Shown here: positions 18,333 through 26,210 of the stretch, one piece after another
How the letters are laid out: each line of letters begins with the position of its first letter
Numbering within the stretch: position 1 is the first letter of the stretch
Assembly (NCBI GenBank): GCA_964551875.1
Contig: CAZKEV010000004.1
Coordinates: 1 to 64,000 of the forward strand
Length of the DNA: 64,000 nucleotides
Origin: JACTUA01 sp964551875
GTDB lineage: Archaea; Halobacteriota; Methanomicrobia; Methanomicrobiales; JACTUA01
Direction: 5' to 3'
Made by a program: the position numbers and the translations under genes
Notes under the pieces: model-generated
What the model saw: the letters and a program-made list of their open reading frames with translations, nothing else
The model's database searches: none
Told to the model about the DNA's origin: nothing

Positions 18333-18690
18333 GCGGCGGGGCTTTCCCCTGGCAATCGTTACCGTTGCTTACAATGGGAACGCCATTGCCCGGCTCAGGA
18401 AGGTGGGCCTCGACGGATACTTTGATTATATTATTTCTTTCGATACGACGGGCTGCAAGAAACCGGCGCCGGATGCGTTCCTGCTGGCGTTGAAGAAATT
18501 GAATACTTTGCCGTCCGAGACCCTCCTCGTCGGCGACAGCCTCCGCCGCGACATCGCACCGGCACAGGCTATAGGTATGATCACGGCATACGCGAAGTAC
18601 GGGGACCGGAATGTCCGGACCGGTAATCCTCCGAACTGCCGGCCGGATTATGTGCTGGTGACCATTGAGGAGCTGGTGGGGTTGGTGTAG
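18333..18690 (+). pseudogene. HAD 3'-end fragment, copy 2 (5'-truncated)
   Basis: From base 18333 the sequence matches the HAD gene from its RRGFPLA codons to the stop codon, in the same frame and with an intact end (GELVGLL/EELVGLV). About 119 codons remain. Motif I with the nucleophile Asp is absent and motif II is altered (VTVAYNG), so it cannot be an active phosphatase. The Lys and GDSLRRD motifs survive. Upstream of the break the DNA is unrelated. No start signal is evident, although a GTG at about 18403 could open a 95-residue frame. Confidence 0.85.
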
Positions 18691-18721
18691 GGATGATCCC
18701 TCTCCTCCGGTCGATGAATTC

Positions 18722-18753
18722 CCTAATCACGATTAGTACTAATCAGGATTAGG
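18722..18753. promoter_or_regulatory. Nested palindrome between HAD fragment and MNT gene
   Basis: GATTAGTACTAATC (18731-18744) is a perfect palindrome and is flanked by CCTAATC (18722-18728) and GATTAGG (18747-18753), also mutually inverted. The element therefore has four TAATC-type half-sites over 32 bases. It lies about 200 bases upstream of the nucleotidyltransferase gene and could be an operator or a transcript end structure. Confidence 0.5.
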
Positions 18754-18951
18754 ATCTTCATCGTAGATCGCCAGCCTGTAGACAGCATTGGGATTGTGGA
18801 TCTGCCCAGGAGACTTGTCCCGGCGATCTCGGGAAAGGGTTCCGGGGTGAAGCAATAGGAGTCAGCAAACCAGAGAACAGGCTGCTGAGAAGGAAAGTGC
18901 CGGAACAATCCTTTATCCCATTCCCTGCTCATATTTTCCCTGGAGCAGGTC

Positions 18952-19272
18952 ATGCCCCAACCGCATCCCTATCCCGAGGCCGTCGCTTCCTTCGTAGCCC
19001 GGGCGAAAGCCCGGTATAAAAGGCACATCGACCAGGTCTTTCTCTTCGGTTCTGTTGCCCGGAAGGAGGCCCGGAAGGATTCGGATATCGATCTCCTCGT
19101 CCTGTGGAAGGGCGACCTTGACGAGGGATGGCGGGCGATGGCCGGGATCGCCTTTGACATCCTGCTGGAGACCGGTACCTACATCTCCGTCAAGGTAATG
19201 CGTTCCGGCGGTCTCACGGGGAAGACCGCCTTCGAGCGGAACGTCATGGCAGAAGGGATGACCGTTGCATGA
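18952..19272 (+). CDS. Minimal nucleotidyltransferase (MNT), antitoxin of HEPN/MNT pair
   Basis: A 106-residue MNT-domain protein with the catalytic pattern GSVARKEARKDSDIDLLV (GSxxRxxxxxxSDxDL), residues about 32-49. In HEPN/MNT systems the MNT protein adenylylates or otherwise blocks the partner HEPN RNase. It overlaps the HEPN start by 8 bases, a typical coupled arrangement. It opens the second HAD-bounded cassette. Confidence 0.85.
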   Translation: MPQPHPYPEAVASFVARAKARYKRHIDQVFLFGSVARKEARKDSDIDLLVLWKGDLDEGWRAMAGIAFDILLETGTYISVKVMRSGGLTGKTAFERNVMAEGMTVA

Positions 19273-19654
19273 ATATTCCCTTCGACCTGCCTATGAAACC
19301 CTGAAGGCTGCATCGTACCTTCTGGAGGGAGGATACTCCAACGATGCGGTGAGCAGGGCATACTACGCCATGTTCTACGCAGCCCGTGCCCTTCTTGCGT
19401 CACGCGACATGTACCCGAAGGGGCACAAGGGCCTGATCATCCAGTTCGGGCTGGAATGCGTGAAGAAGGGCCTTATCGAGGAGTCCTACGGGCGGAGCCT
19501 GGCCCACGCGAAGGACCGCAGGGAGTTCTTCGACTACAGCGCAGACACCCAGGTTGCCCCTGAAGAGGCAGCCCGGATGGTGGAGGACGCCCGCGCCTTT
19601 GTCGACCGCATCAGGAAGGCTTTCGCAGACCTGGGTATCGATCCGGAGATCTGA
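19265..19654 (+). CDS. HEPN-domain protein, toxin of HEPN/MNT pair
   Basis: A 129-residue HEPN protein read from TTG at 19265, the only start consistent with the domain. The helix AVSRAYYAMFYAARALLASRD and the KGHKGLIIQFG segment are typical of the HEPN family fused or paired with nucleotidyltransferases. A clear R-x4-6-H RNase motif is not obvious, so it may belong to the non-canonical HEPN group. It is translationally coupled to the upstream MNT gene. Confidence 0.78.
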   Translation: MHEYSLRPAYETLKAASYLLEGGYSNDAVSRAYYAMFYAARALLASRDMYPKGHKGLIIQFGLECVKKGLIEESYGRSLAHAKDRREFFDYSADTQVAPEEAARMVEDARAFVDRIRKAFADLGIDPEI

Positions 19655-19975
19655 AGGGATGGAATGCCGTCCTTCCTGCTGGGGAGATTCTCTCCCTCCT
19701 TCCTTGAGGATATCTGGATGGCTGATTATCAGACGCCGGAGATGAGCATCGGACCAACTTACTGTATCATTTTCACGTGAAACAGTAGTCGGGACCTCGA
19801 TAGTTCCGGATCGGAAACAAAATGTTTCCGGATCAGCGGCCATTCCCAACCATGGCGGCGGCAGGTCCCCCGCGAGGGGAGCCGTATCCGCGAGAAACTC
19901 TATCTCCTCAAGAACGCAGGATTTTCTTCGGAAGATAGAGTACTCCGACTTTGAGCTGTACGATACAGGCTCAGT

Positions 19976-20160
19976 GTAAGGTTATCCTGCATTGCCTCAG
20001 GAGCGATAGGGCTGATGTAAGGTGATCACAGGTTGACTTAGGATGGCAACGGGATCGATAAGGTTATGCGATGTTGACCTGGAGAAAGAGGCTGGTTTTG
20101 ATGGTACTCCTGGTTGACTTAGGGGCCGATGCTCTATATAAGTGAACTTTTGTTGACTTA
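19976..20160 (+). repeat. Degenerate ~41-bp direct repeat array upstream of fic
   Basis: The 545-base gap 19655-20199 holds no gene. GTTGACTTA or a close variant begins at about 20032, 20073, 20113 and 20152 (steps of 41, 40 and 39 bases). A companion AAGGT(T/G)AT element recurs about every 41 bases from 19977. A TATA-like CTATATAA (about 20134-20141) lies in the last unit, about 60 bases before the fic ATG. The array may bind a regulator on one face of the helix; it lacks spacers of uniform size, so it is not CRISPR. Confidence 0.6.
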
Positions 20161-20199
20161 CAAGACAATTTATCATGTTAAAGGCTGGAAATAGTACGT

Positions 20200-21357
20200 A
20201 TGGATTCGTACTCTGAGAACAGAGCGGGTGTTTTTGTTCATCAGGACGGGGGATATGACACATTTGTCCCGCACCCGTTGCCTCCAAAAGGCCTGGATCT
20301 TGACGAAGGCCTTTTATTCCTGCTTTCAAAGGCTGATAGTGCACTGGCACGTTTGGATGGTGTCACCCAGGTCCTCCCGAACCCTGACCTGTTCGTCGCG
20401 ATGTACGTGAAGAAAGAGGCACTCCTAAGTTCCCAGATCGAGGGTACACAGGCCTCGCTCCAGGGTGTCCTGGAATTCGAAGCCCATATGAAACCGAAAG
20501 ATGATATCAACGAGATACGGGAAGTCCTGAATTACATCAAGGCCCTGCATCACGGCATCGAGAAGCTGGAATTTTCAGATGTATCTCTCGATCTGATCCA
20601 CGAGATCCACAGGTTCCTGATCAAGGGAACCAGGGGGACGCACAGGCTCCCCGGTCAGCTCCGGAGGGTACAGAACTGGATAGGCCTTCACGGAGGCACG
20701 ATCCATGATGCTGTATTCATTCCCCCGCCACCGGAGAAAGTCCCGGAGTTGATGGGAGACCTGGTACAGTTCATCCAGGCCGGGGACAAAACCCCGACCC
20801 TCGTCAAGGCCGCACTCATCCATGCCCAGTTCGAGACGATCCATCCTTACCTGGATGGAAACGGGAGAATGGGAAGATTACTGGTAACCTTTTACCTCTG
20901 TAGAGAAGGCGTATTATCGAGACCCCTCTTATACCTGAGTTATTACCTGAAGAAGAACCGCGAGAGGTACTATTCACTCCTCAACGAGGTACGGCACCAG
21001 GGAAACTGGGAGGCCTGGCTGGAGTTCTTCTTCCAGGGGGTCATCGAGGTCTCCGGCAACTCGATCGAGACGGCAAAGCGGATCATCCGGCTGAAGGGCG
21101 AGTTGATCGAGAAGCTCCTGGAGAGCAATATCAGCGGCGTTCACGCAGTCAAACTGGTGGACGACCTGTTTATTCATCCGGTCATGACCATTGCACAGGC
21201 TGCCGATGCCCTGAGGATCAGCCGCCAGGCGGCCACAAAACTGGTGGGAAAATTCGAGAGAATCGGCATCTTAAAGGAGATCACCGGAAAGGAGCGGTAT
21301 AAAAGGTATATCTTTATCGACTATGTGAAGATCATCGAAGAAGGTACACGGACCTGA
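20200..21357 (+). CDS. Fic-domain AMPylase with N-terminal inhibitory motif and C-terminal winged helix
   Basis: A 385-residue Fic protein. The active-site loop HPYLDGNGRMGR is at residues 215-226, the canonical HPFxDGNGRxxR. An N-terminal self-inhibitory motif SSQIEG at 77-82 fits (S/T)xxxE(G/N), marking class II autoinhibition. The N-terminal DUF4172-like helix and C-terminal winged helix (MTIAQAADALRISRQAATKLVGK, about 327-349) give the usual Fic/DOC layout of bacteria and archaea. It transfers AMP, or another nucleotide, to a protein target. It closes the second HAD-bounded cassette. Confidence 0.9.
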   Translation: MDSYSENRAGVFVHQDGGYDTFVPHPLPPKGLDLDEGLLFLLSKADSALARLDGVTQVLPNPDLFVAMYVKKEALLSSQIEGTQASLQGVLEFEAHMKPKDDINEIREVLNYIKALHHGIEKLEFSDVSLDLIHEIHRFLIKGTRGTHRLPGQLRRVQNWIGLHGGTIHDAVFIPPPPEKVPELMGDLVQFIQAGDKTPTLVKAALIHAQFETIHPYLDGNGRMGRLLVTFYLCREGVLSRPLLYLSYYLKKNRERYYSLLNEVRHQGNWEAWLEFFFQGVIEVSGNSIETAKRIIRLKGELIEKLLESNISGVHAVKLVDDLFIHPVMTIAQAADALRISRQAATKLVGKFERIGILKEITGKERYKRYIFIDYVKIIEEGTRT

Positions 21358-21476
21358 TGAATTCCAGCCGGGCACAAGCCCGTCTTCCCGGATAAAAAGA
21401 CCGAAAAAGAACTTCACAGAAGAGTTCCCCTACCCCCTTATCCCCGAGACCCACCTTTCCGTTTCTCCCCACAGCA

Positions 21477-21883
21477 GGGTCCTTGAGCCCTACCCCGGCC
21501 TCCGCGAGACCCTCGCGGAACTCAAACGGCGGGGCTTTCCCCTGGCTGTCCTCACCGATGCGCACAACGGGAACGCCCTCGCCCGGCTCAGGAAGGTGGA
21601 CCTCGTCCACTTCTTTGATTTTATTATTTCTTTCGATATGACGGGCTGCAAGAAGCCTGCCCCGGATGCATTTTTATTAGCTTTAAGAAAATTGCAGACT
21701 TTGCCTTCGGAGACGTTACTTGTTGGTGATAGCCTCCGACGTGACATTGCTCCGGCTCAGAAATTGGGGATGATTACAGCGTATGCGGCTTATGGGGACA
21801 GGAATATCCGAACCCCGGACCACCCACAATGCAGGCCGGATTTTGTGCTGACGACCATTGAGGAGCTGGTAGGGTTGGTGTGA
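21477..21883 (+). pseudogene. HAD 3'-end fragment, copy 3 (5'-truncated)
   Basis: Matches the HAD gene from the RVLSPYPG codons (here RVLEPYPG) to the stop, in frame, ending EELVGLV. It retains about 135 codons, more than copy 2, including VLTDAHNG, the CKKPAPDAF Lys and GDSLRRD, but lacks motif I and the cap. A GTG at 21596 could open 95 codons. It separates the Fic cassette from the BREX operon. Confidence 0.85.
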
Positions 21884-22051
21884 CTTAGTTCTATTTTGAC
21901 GGGTGGAGAGGATGCCGGCACAAGCATGCTGGAGGTGTGACTAAAGAGATTAAAGGAGAAGGAGTAAAATGGAGGGTCATTAATTTGTTTTAATAAACAT
22001 TTTATAGGACTATAATTATATTCAAGGAAAACATATACCTTCAACGTCGAA

Positions 22052-22516
22052 ATGTTCTTATCATTTATTGATCGCGCAAAGAGGCAATATTATAAACTCG
22101 TCCTGATTATTGGAAATTTTGGGCTAAAAAAATCTAAATTCCTTCTCAAATATTGCTTTGATGAAGGACTTTTTTATTATAATCTTAATCTCGAACTGAG
22201 TAAACGCTTGATTGGAATTCCATCTGACCATCGAATCTCATCAATTGAAACAACGGTGGGAGAGGTCCTCCAATCGAATCCAGGGAATTCCCTAGTCCTT
22301 GATCATATCGAACTACTTTATGTGAGAGAATTCTGTCTTCAACCCTTACAACTTCTCAAAACGCATAGTAGGAATAAAGTAATTATCGTTGCGTGGAATG
22401 GTGAGTATGATGGAAAGAAACTAACGTATGGTAAAAGTGGCGATGAAGAATATCAGGAGTATGTAAGAGATGAGCTTAAAGGCATAGAAATTGTTCGAAT
22501 CGAGGATCTGGAGTGA
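22052..22516 (+). CDS. brxF: BREX type 3 protein BrxF, degenerate P-loop
   Basis: A 154-residue protein at the head of a type 3 BREX operon. Segments NLNLELSKRLIGIPSDHR, SLVLDHIELLY and IIVAWNGEYDGKKLTYGKSG match the BrxF pattern of a small P-loop protein. The Walker A-equivalent reads GNFGLKKS, where the second Gly of GxxxxGK(S/T) is Lys, so nucleotide binding may be altered. A TATA-like TATAATTATA lies about 35 bases upstream. It ends 4 bases before brxC. Confidence 0.82.
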   Translation: MFLSFIDRAKRQYYKLVLIIGNFGLKKSKFLLKYCFDEGLFYYNLNLELSKRLIGIPSDHRISSIETTVGEVLQSNPGNSLVLDHIELLYVREFCLQPLQLLKTHSRNKVIIVAWNGEYDGKKLTYGKSGDEEYQEYVRDELKGIEIVRIEDLE

Positions 22517-22520
22517 GATA

Positions 22521-25500
22521 ATGAAATACGGCGAACTTGTAGCGTTTGAACCCATTGAAGAAATAGTCCAGCTTCGGGAAGCTGACAAAAAAAGTGAGGC
22601 TATACGTCTGATTAAAACTTATGTTATTTCTGAGGGTATGGCAAAAAACCTTCAGAATGCTGTTTTCCCTCAACTCGACCATTCAAGTGCGCTTGATAAA
22701 AAAGGGCTTTTTATCGTCGGAAATTATGGAACCGGGAAATCACATTTGATGGCAGTCATCAGCTCAATTGCTGAAGATGTCGAGATGGTGTCGTATCTTC
22801 AGAACGCTGCACTTCAGAACGATGCAAAGACAATTGCAGGCTCATTCAAAATCATCAGACTTGAGATTGGTGCATCCAAAAAGAATCTTAGAGATATCAT
22901 CTGCGGAGAACTTGAAAAAGGATTGAAGAATTTCGGAGTAACCTACCAATTCCCCCCTTTTAGCGAAGTAACAAATAACAAAGACTTCCTCGTCGAAATG
23001 ATGGGATATTTTCATGAAAAATATTCGGATAAAGGTTTGCTCCTCGTTGTAGACGAACTCCTCGATTATCTGCGCTCACGTTCTGAAGGAGAACTGATTC
23101 TTGACCTGAATTTCCTCCGTGAGATCGGTGAGGTCTGCCGTCTTTCAAAATTCAGATTCATGGCTGGCATTCAGGAAGCATTGTTCGACAATCCTCGGTT
23201 CGGATTTGTCGCAAACTCAATACAGCGAGTCCAGGCAAGATTCCACCAGGTCAGAATTCTCAAAGAGGATGTTTCGTTTGTCGTCGCAGAACGTCTTTTA
23301 AGGAAGGATGCCAAGCAGAAGGCAAAAATTCGTAATCATCTCCAGAAATTTACGCCATACTACGGTGATATGAACGAACGGCTTGAGGAATATGTCCGGC
23401 TCTTCCCCGTTCATCCTGCTTATCTCGAATCCTTTGAACGCATGTATATCGTCGAGAAACGAGATGTTCTCAAGACCTTAAGCAGAGAGATCAAATCTTT
23501 AATCGGTACAAAAGTCCCGGAGGAGGAACCCGGCATCATCTCGTTTGACTCGTATTGGAATGCTATGAAGGCTGATGCCTCGCTCGCGACCAACCCAGAT
23601 ATCAAAAATGTTCTCGAGAAAGGTCAGATCCTTGAAGGCATTCTCCAGAAATCGTTCCCAAAACCACAATACCGCCCATCGGCTATCAGGATTATCCACG
23701 CTTTGGCGGTTCACCGTCTCACAACAGGTGAAATTTTTGCACCGATCGGGATGAATTCAGAAGCAATCCGTGATGAGCTCTGCATCTTCTTGCCCATTCC
23801 GGAAAAGGATTCCGAATTTCTCAGATCAACCGTTGAGACAATAATGCGTGATATCAGCAAGACGGTGAGCGGACAATTCATTTCCTCAAATGAGAGCAAC
23901 GGGCAATATTACCTCGATCTGAAAAAAGACATCGATTACGATGCCCAGATCATAAAAAGAAGTGAAACGTTAGATACCTACAAACTTGACCATTATTACT
24001 TCGACGCCCTCGCTCGAGTGATGGAAAGGCCCGAAACAACGTATGTTCCCGGTTATAGAATCTGGGAGCATGAACTGATTTGGAAGGAGAGGAATTCCGG
24101 GCGATTGGGATACCTCTTCTTTGGAGCTCCCAATCAGCGCTCGACAGCGCAGCCTCCACAGGATTTCTACATCTATTTCATCCAGCCATTTGATACTCCG
24201 GAGTTTACCGATGAGAGAAAACCCGATGAGGTATTTTTTTATCTCGTCGACCGACCGGAGGAATTCGATACCGCTCTACGCTTGTATGCAGGTGCCCGGG
24301 AGATGGCGAGCACATCAGGGGCAACTACCAAACGGATCTACGAGGATAAAGCAAGTGAGTATCTCAAGACCATGGTAAAATGGCTGCGGGAGCATATATT
24401 CACCGCCTTCGATGTCGTCTACCAGGGAGATCGCAGAAAGCTGGTCGAATGGGCAAAAGGTGCGGCGATTCCAACGGGCGCCGATGTCAGGGAGACGATT
24501 GACAAGCTTGCTGCTTCATGTCTGGCACCCCACTTTGCTGAAATTGCACCCGACTATCCGAAGTTCTCTCAGGTCATCCGAAAGACCGATCGTGAGGAGG
24601 CGATGAGGGACGCGATAAAGATCTTGCGAGGAAGCGGTCTCAGGACCCAGCGTGGTATCGCAGTTCTCGACGGACTGGAACTACTGGAAGGAGATACAAT
24701 CTCACCAGATAAATCGAAATATGCCCGCTATCTCCTAAAATTGTTGCAGAAGCGTGGAGAAGGCCAGGTCCTCAACCGATCGGATATCATCAGCAATGTC
24801 CGAGGGATCGAGTTTGATGAGAAGTTCCATGTCGAACCAGAACTGGTTATGGTCGTGCTTGCTGCCCTCGTGTACCATGGAGATCTCGTCATTGCCTATC
24901 CAGGGAAGAAGATCGATCCCACCATGCTGGATGATCTCGCAAAGATGAACCACGATGACCTGATCGCGTTCAAACACCTGGAACAGCCGAGGAGTACGCC
25001 GATAGAAACTCTCGCCGAGCTCTTCACCATGCTCTCTCTCACACCAGGGCTGATCAAAAATCCTGATACACAGAATGAGGCGATAAAAGCACTTCAGACA
25101 GAAGTTACCCGACGCCTGGAACAGCTTGTGGAAATCCAGCAGAAATTGCAGAACCGGCTGACCCTCTGGAGTGTTGAACTCCTCTCCGATCAGGAGCGAG
25201 AGCAGATCCGGTCCCAGGTGGATGGATTAAAGGAATTTCTCGAATCGCTCCAACGGTTCAATACCCCGGGAAAACTGCGGAATTTCCCACATACGAAATC
25301 AGATATTGTGCGGCAGAAGAGCGGCTTTGAGGCTATCAAGGAACTCGATCAGCTGACCAAGTTTGTGGCTGAGTTCTCTCCATTGGTGGCCTACCTTTCA
25401 GAGGCTGAGGTGATCCTTCCTACCGATAACCCGGCCCGGGTGGCGATTGGGGAGGCAAAGAAACGATTCGCCTCGGATTTGCAAGATTCAAAGAAAAGGC

Positions 25501-26210
25501 TTGACCGGGAATTCCGCACTGACCTGACCCGTGAGCTTGAACGGTTGAAGCAGGGCTACATAGAAAATTACTTTGATCTCCACCGTCACGCAAGACTCGG
25601 CGTGCAGGAAGATGATCTGAAGAAGACGTTGATGAACGATTCCCGTCTCAAACAGCTCACCAGCCTCGCGAGCATTGAGATCTTGCCCAAGCGACAACTC
25701 ACCGAATTCCAGACCATGCTCTCTGCTAATATGATGACCTGCTTCTCCCTGACTGACAAGGACCTGGAATCATCGACGATATGTCCCTATTGTAAATTCC
25801 GCCCCATGGAGCAGCTGGAGGTAAAACCGGTTAATCAGCTAATCTATGAGCTGAATGATCAACTCGATGATCTCTACCAGGATTGGACCTCCACTCTCTT
25901 GACTAATCTTGAGGATCCTATAGTGAAGAAGAACATCGGGCTCCTCAAGGCACAGGAGAAGAAGTTGATCCAGGAATTCATAATCTCAAAGTCCCTTCCG
26001 GCAGACCTCCCCAGTCCCTTCCTCAGAGCCCTTCAGGATGTCTTCACCGGCCTTGAGAAAGTAACTATTAAACTCGATGACCTCAGGAAGGCACTGATGG
26101 AGAAGGGTTCCCCGTGTACGGTCGATGATCTTCAGAACCGATTCGAAGAGTATGTTGCATCCCTGATGAGAGGAAAGGATGTGAAGAAGGTCCGTATTGT
26201 GGTGGAGTGA
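22521..26210 (+). CDS. brxC: BREX type 3 ATPase BrxC/PglY
   Basis: A 1229-residue ATPase. The start ATG at 22521 follows brxF by 4 bases, and the open frame upstream overlaps brxF and is not needed. Walker A is GNYGTGKSH (67-75) and Walker B is LLLVVDELLDYL (Asp178-Glu179). The C-terminal third contains coiled-coil-like segments and a CPYCKF motif. BrxC is the large AAA-type core of BREX, which is needed for phage exclusion together with PglX and PglZ. Base composition is AT-richer than the flanking chromosome. Its stop overlaps the pglX start. Confidence 0.9.
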   Translation: MKYGELVAFEPIEEIVQLREADKKSEAIRLIKTYVISEGMAKNLQNAVFPQLDHSSALDKKGLFIVGNYGTGKSHLMAVISSIAEDVEMVSYLQNAALQNDAKTIAGSFKIIRLEIGASKKNLRDIICGELEKGLKNFGVTYQFPPFSEVTNNKDFLVEMMGYFHEKYSDKGLLLVVDELLDYLRSRSEGELILDLNFLREIGEVCRLSKFRFMAGIQEALFDNPRFGFVANSIQRVQARFHQVRILKEDVSFVVAERLLRKDAKQKAKIRNHLQKFTPYYGDMNERLEEYVRLFPVHPAYLESFERMYIVEKRDVLKTLSREIKSLIGTKVPEEEPGIISFDSYWNAMKADASLATNPDIKNVLEKGQILEGILQKSFPKPQYRPSAIRIIHALAVHRLTTGEIFAPIGMNSEAIRDELCIFLPIPEKDSEFLRSTVETIMRDISKTVSGQFISSNESNGQYYLDLKKDIDYDAQIIKRSETLDTYKLDHYYFDALARVMERPETTYVPGYRIWEHELIWKERNSGRLGYLFFGAPNQRSTAQPPQDFYIYFIQPFDTPEFTDERKPDEVFFYLVDRPEEFDTALRLYAGAREMASTSGATTKRIYEDKASEYLKTMVKWLREHIFTAFDVVYQGDRRKLVEWAKGAAIPTGADVRETIDKLAASCLAPHFAEIAPDYPKFSQVIRKTDREEAMRDAIKILRGSGLRTQRGIAVLDGLELLEGDTISPDKSKYARYLLKLLQKRGEGQVLNRSDIISNVRGIEFDEKFHVEPELVMVVLAALVYHGDLVIAYPGKKIDPTMLDDLAKMNHDDLIAFKHLEQPRSTPIETLAELFTMLSLTPGLIKNPDTQNEAIKALQTEVTRRLEQLVEIQQKLQNRLTLWSVELLSDQEREQIRSQVDGLKEFLESLQRFNTPGKLRNFPHTKSDIVRQKSGFEAIKELDQLTKFVAEFSPLVAYLSEAEVILPTDNPARVAIGEAKKRFASDLQDSKKRLDREFRTDLTRELERLKQGYIENYFDLHRHARLGVQEDDLKKTLMNDSRLKQLTSLASIEILPKRQLTEFQTMLSANMMTCFSLTDKDLESSTICPYCKFRPMEQLEVKPVNQLIYELNDQLDDLYQDWTSTLLTNLEDPIVKKNIGLLKAQEKKLIQEFIISKSLPADLPSPFLRALQDVFTGLEKVTIKLDDLRKALMEKGSPCTVDDLQNRFEEYVASLMRGKDVKKVRIVVE

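Noticed and set aside
19976..20160. Repeat array considered as CRISPR
   Set aside because: Repeats are short and degenerate, spacers are not distinct, and no cas genes are present.
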